Source: Catalimonadaceae bacterium JC749 (lineage in GTDB: Bacteria > Bacteroidota > Bacteroidia > Cytophagales > Cyclobacteriaceae). From it: a DNA stretch of 64,000 nucleotides. How positions within the stretch are numbered: the first letter of the stretch is position 1; every line of letters begins with the position of its first letter. The stretch lies in NCBI GenBank assembly GCA_021730635.1, contig JAJNNC010000002.1, positions 434,001 to 498,000 on the forward strand, given 5' to 3'. Under the pieces are notes generated by a model. The model ran no database searches and was not told the origin of the DNA. It was given only the letters and a program-made list of their open reading frames with translations. This document shows positions 62,641-64,000 of this stretch, piece after piece. Both the position numbers and the translations under genes were made by a program.

Positions 62641-63798
62641 ATGGTAGAACTCATATTATATACCTATCTGTCTGCAGTGTCAGTATACGCGCTGGTTTTC
62701 TCTGTGGCAGGTGCAGTTTCCAAAAAGAAAAGAGGTTTTCCCGTAATATGGAAACAGAACCGGTTTGCGGTATTGATTCCTGCCTATAAAGAAGATGCAG
62801 TAATTATCAATGTGGCTGAAAAAGCCATAAAGCAGCAGTACCCTTCTTCCAATTATGATGTTGTGATTATTGCTGACTCACTGCAAGCAGATACCCTGGA
62901 AAAATTGTCTCAACTTCCTGTCAAAGTAATAGAAGTTCAGTTTGAGAAAAGTACCAAGGTGAAGGCACTGCGTACCGCTTTAGAGCAACTCCCCGAAGCG
63001 TATGATATAGCAGTGATACTAGATGCCGACAATGTGATGGAAGATCAGTTTCTCCATAAAATTAATCAGGCTCATCATCAAGGATTTGAAGTGATACAGG
63101 CACGTAGGGCTGCTAAAAATTTAAATACTTCTTTTGCAGTTTTAGATGCCTTGAGCGAGATTATCAATAATCATATTCATAGAAAAGGCAGTCAGGCACT
63201 GGGACTTTCGTCACCGTTGATTGGTTCGGGTATGGCCTTTCCTTACAGGGTGTTGAAAAATGCTCTTCTGGAAATTCAGGCTGTAGGCGGATTTGACCGG
63301 GAACTCCAGGTAAAAATGGTGAAGCAGGGGTATAGAATTACATATTGGGATGAGGCTGTCGTTTTGGATGAGAAAGTGGCGAAGGCAAATGTTTTTGGAA
63401 ATCAGCGTAGAAGATGGTTATCCAGTCAGTTTATCTATGCCCGGAAGTTTTTCAAAGAAGGTGTAAAAGGTTTAATGAAAGGAAATTTTGATCTTTTTCA
63501 TATAACCGTTCTCAACAATGTGCAATTGCCCCGTATCCTGAATCTGGGTTTGATGGGTGTCGGGTTTGTGTTGTCGGTATTGTTCCCCACTTTCCTTGAC
63601 ATGGCTTACCCGTATTGGTTGTTGCTTATAGGTCTCAATCTGATAGCCATGATGGTGGCTGTTCCGGTAAAATTCTATGATCGGCGGTTTTTTAAAGCCC
63701 TGATGAGCCTTCCAAAAGCTTTTTTTATCATGGGACGTTCTTTGTTCAAATTAAAAGGTGCTAACAAAGAATTTATCCATACTCCCCATACAACTTGA
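62641..63798 (+). CDS. Family 2 glycosyltransferase, membrane type
   Basis: 385-aa GT2 enzyme with an N-terminal helix (ELILYTYLSAVSVYALVFSV), the GT-A start FAVLIPAYKEDAVIINV, the DxD region VILDADNVMEDQFL, and QRRRWLSSQFIYARKF as the product-binding QxxRW motif. The C-terminal helices run from ~300 on (ILNLGLMGVGFVLSVLF, YPYWLLLIGLNLIAMMVAV). This is the layout of processive or polysaccharide-type GT2 enzymes. Next in the exopolysaccharide operon. Confidence 0.9.
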   Translation: MVELILYTYLSAVSVYALVFSVAGAVSKKKRGFPVIWKQNRFAVLIPAYKEDAVIINVAEKAIKQQYPSSNYDVVIIADSLQADTLEKLSQLPVKVIEVQFEKSTKVKALRTALEQLPEAYDIAVILDADNVMEDQFLHKINQAHHQGFEVIQARRAAKNLNTSFAVLDALSEIINNHIHRKGSQALGLSSPLIGSGMAFPYRVLKNALLEIQAVGGFDRELQVKMVKQGYRITYWDEAVVLDEKVAKANVFGNQRRRWLSSQFIYARKFFKEGVKGLMKGNFDLFHITVLNNVQLPRILNLGLMGVGFVLSVLFPTFLDMAYPYWLLLIGLNLIAMMVAVPVKFYDRRFFKALMSLPKAFFIMGRSLFKLKGANKEFIHTPHTT

Positions 63799-63813
63799 TT
63801 AAATATAACTTCA

Positions 63814-64000
63814 ATGAAAAAACCGTTAATATCTGTCATTGCTTTGAATTACAACCAGACGCCGGTTACCTGCGAATTTTTAGAATCGCTCAAAAAAGTA
63901 ACCTATGATCAGCTGGAAGTAATTGTGGTAGATAATGCTTCCAAAGAAGATCCTACCGAAGCCATTACCCGTACCTATCCGGAGGTGAAGCTGATTCGGA
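63814..64000 (+). CDS. Family 2 glycosyltransferase, cut by the window end
   Basis: Starts at ATG 63814 and runs past the right edge; 62 residues visible. MKKPLISVIALNYNQTPVT and LEVIVVDNASKEDPTEAI are the GT-A nucleotide-binding start of GT2 rhamnosyl-type transferases. It lies 15 bp after the preceding GT2 gene, so the cluster continues beyond the window. Confidence 0.88.
   Translation, partial: MKKPLISVIALNYNQTPVTCEFLESLKKVTYDQLEVIVVDNASKEDPTEAITRTYPEVKLIR

Overview
The window looks like chromosomal core sequence from a Bacteroidota bacterium, most likely of the order Cytophagales. This rests on the MurF-Alr fusion, Bacteroidota-type TAnnTTTG -7 promoter boxes, few Shine-Dalgarno sequences, a Tgt without zinc cysteines, a sulfite reductase with a C-terminal HEPN-like domain, and Bacteroidota-type TamB and DUF4097 proteins. 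No database search was possible, so the taxonomy is inferred. No tRNA, rRNA, CRISPR array, insertion sequence or prophage was seen. The only RNA gene found is a small SRP RNA at about 53001-53086.

Layout. 1-2.9 kb: a truncated peroxiredoxin (minus strand), a PglD/NeuD-type acetyltransferase, a nucleoside phosphorylase and thioredoxin. 2.9-7.0 kb: a sulfate-assimilation operon (siroheme sulfite reductase, uroporphyrinogen-III methyltransferase, APS/PAPS reductase). It is preceded by a Cys-rich leader peptide and a complete set of mutually exclusive RNA hairpins, which is the most striking regulatory feature here. 7.4-11.2 kb: a histidine kinase/response regulator pair, then OsmC-MetZ (minus) and a rhodanese, again sulfur-related. 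11.2-21.6 kb: TamB, TsaD, a LETM1-like protein, SmpB, an HNH nuclease, SucC and a LolD-like ATPase. 21.9-25.4 kb: a sigma-54 activator and a HAMP-PAS histidine kinase. 25.5-33.9 kb: two DMT permeases, Tgt, an LptF/G-type permease, TopA, SixA, a holin-4-like protein and a VTT protein. 34.2-43.9 kb: a DUF4136 lipoprotein, a glycerophosphodiesterase, a coiled-coil membrane protein, a glycogen-debranching-type glucosidase with a GT4 glycosyltransferase, an epimerase-like SDR with a GNAT-like protein, and an orphan ABC ATPase.

44-49 kb: a DUF4097 protein and an ABC-2 exporter pair (minus), then a divergent two-gene AAA ATPase plus Toprim/DUF4276-like cassette that resembles nuclease-based defence modules. 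49-54 kb: CsaA, MurF-Alr, DUF554, SRP RNA, a 67-aa protein and FtsE. 54.4-60.5 kb: a 1547-aa AsmA-like protein and the CCA-adding enzyme. 61.1-64 kb: the start of an exopolysaccharide cluster. It has a CheY-like regulator, a sugar-phosphate transferase whose N-terminus looks like a degenerate receiver domain, and two family-2 glycosyltransferases, the second cut by the window edge.

The main themes are cysteine/sulfur metabolism controlled by ribosome-mediated attenuation, envelope assembly (TamB, AsmA-like, LptF/G, LolD-like, FtsE, MurF-Alr) and signal-linked polysaccharide synthesis. The best candidates for under-described biology are the cysteine attenuator at 2913-3230, the receiver-like/sugar-transferase fusion at 61567 and the AAA/Toprim pair at 47214-49038.
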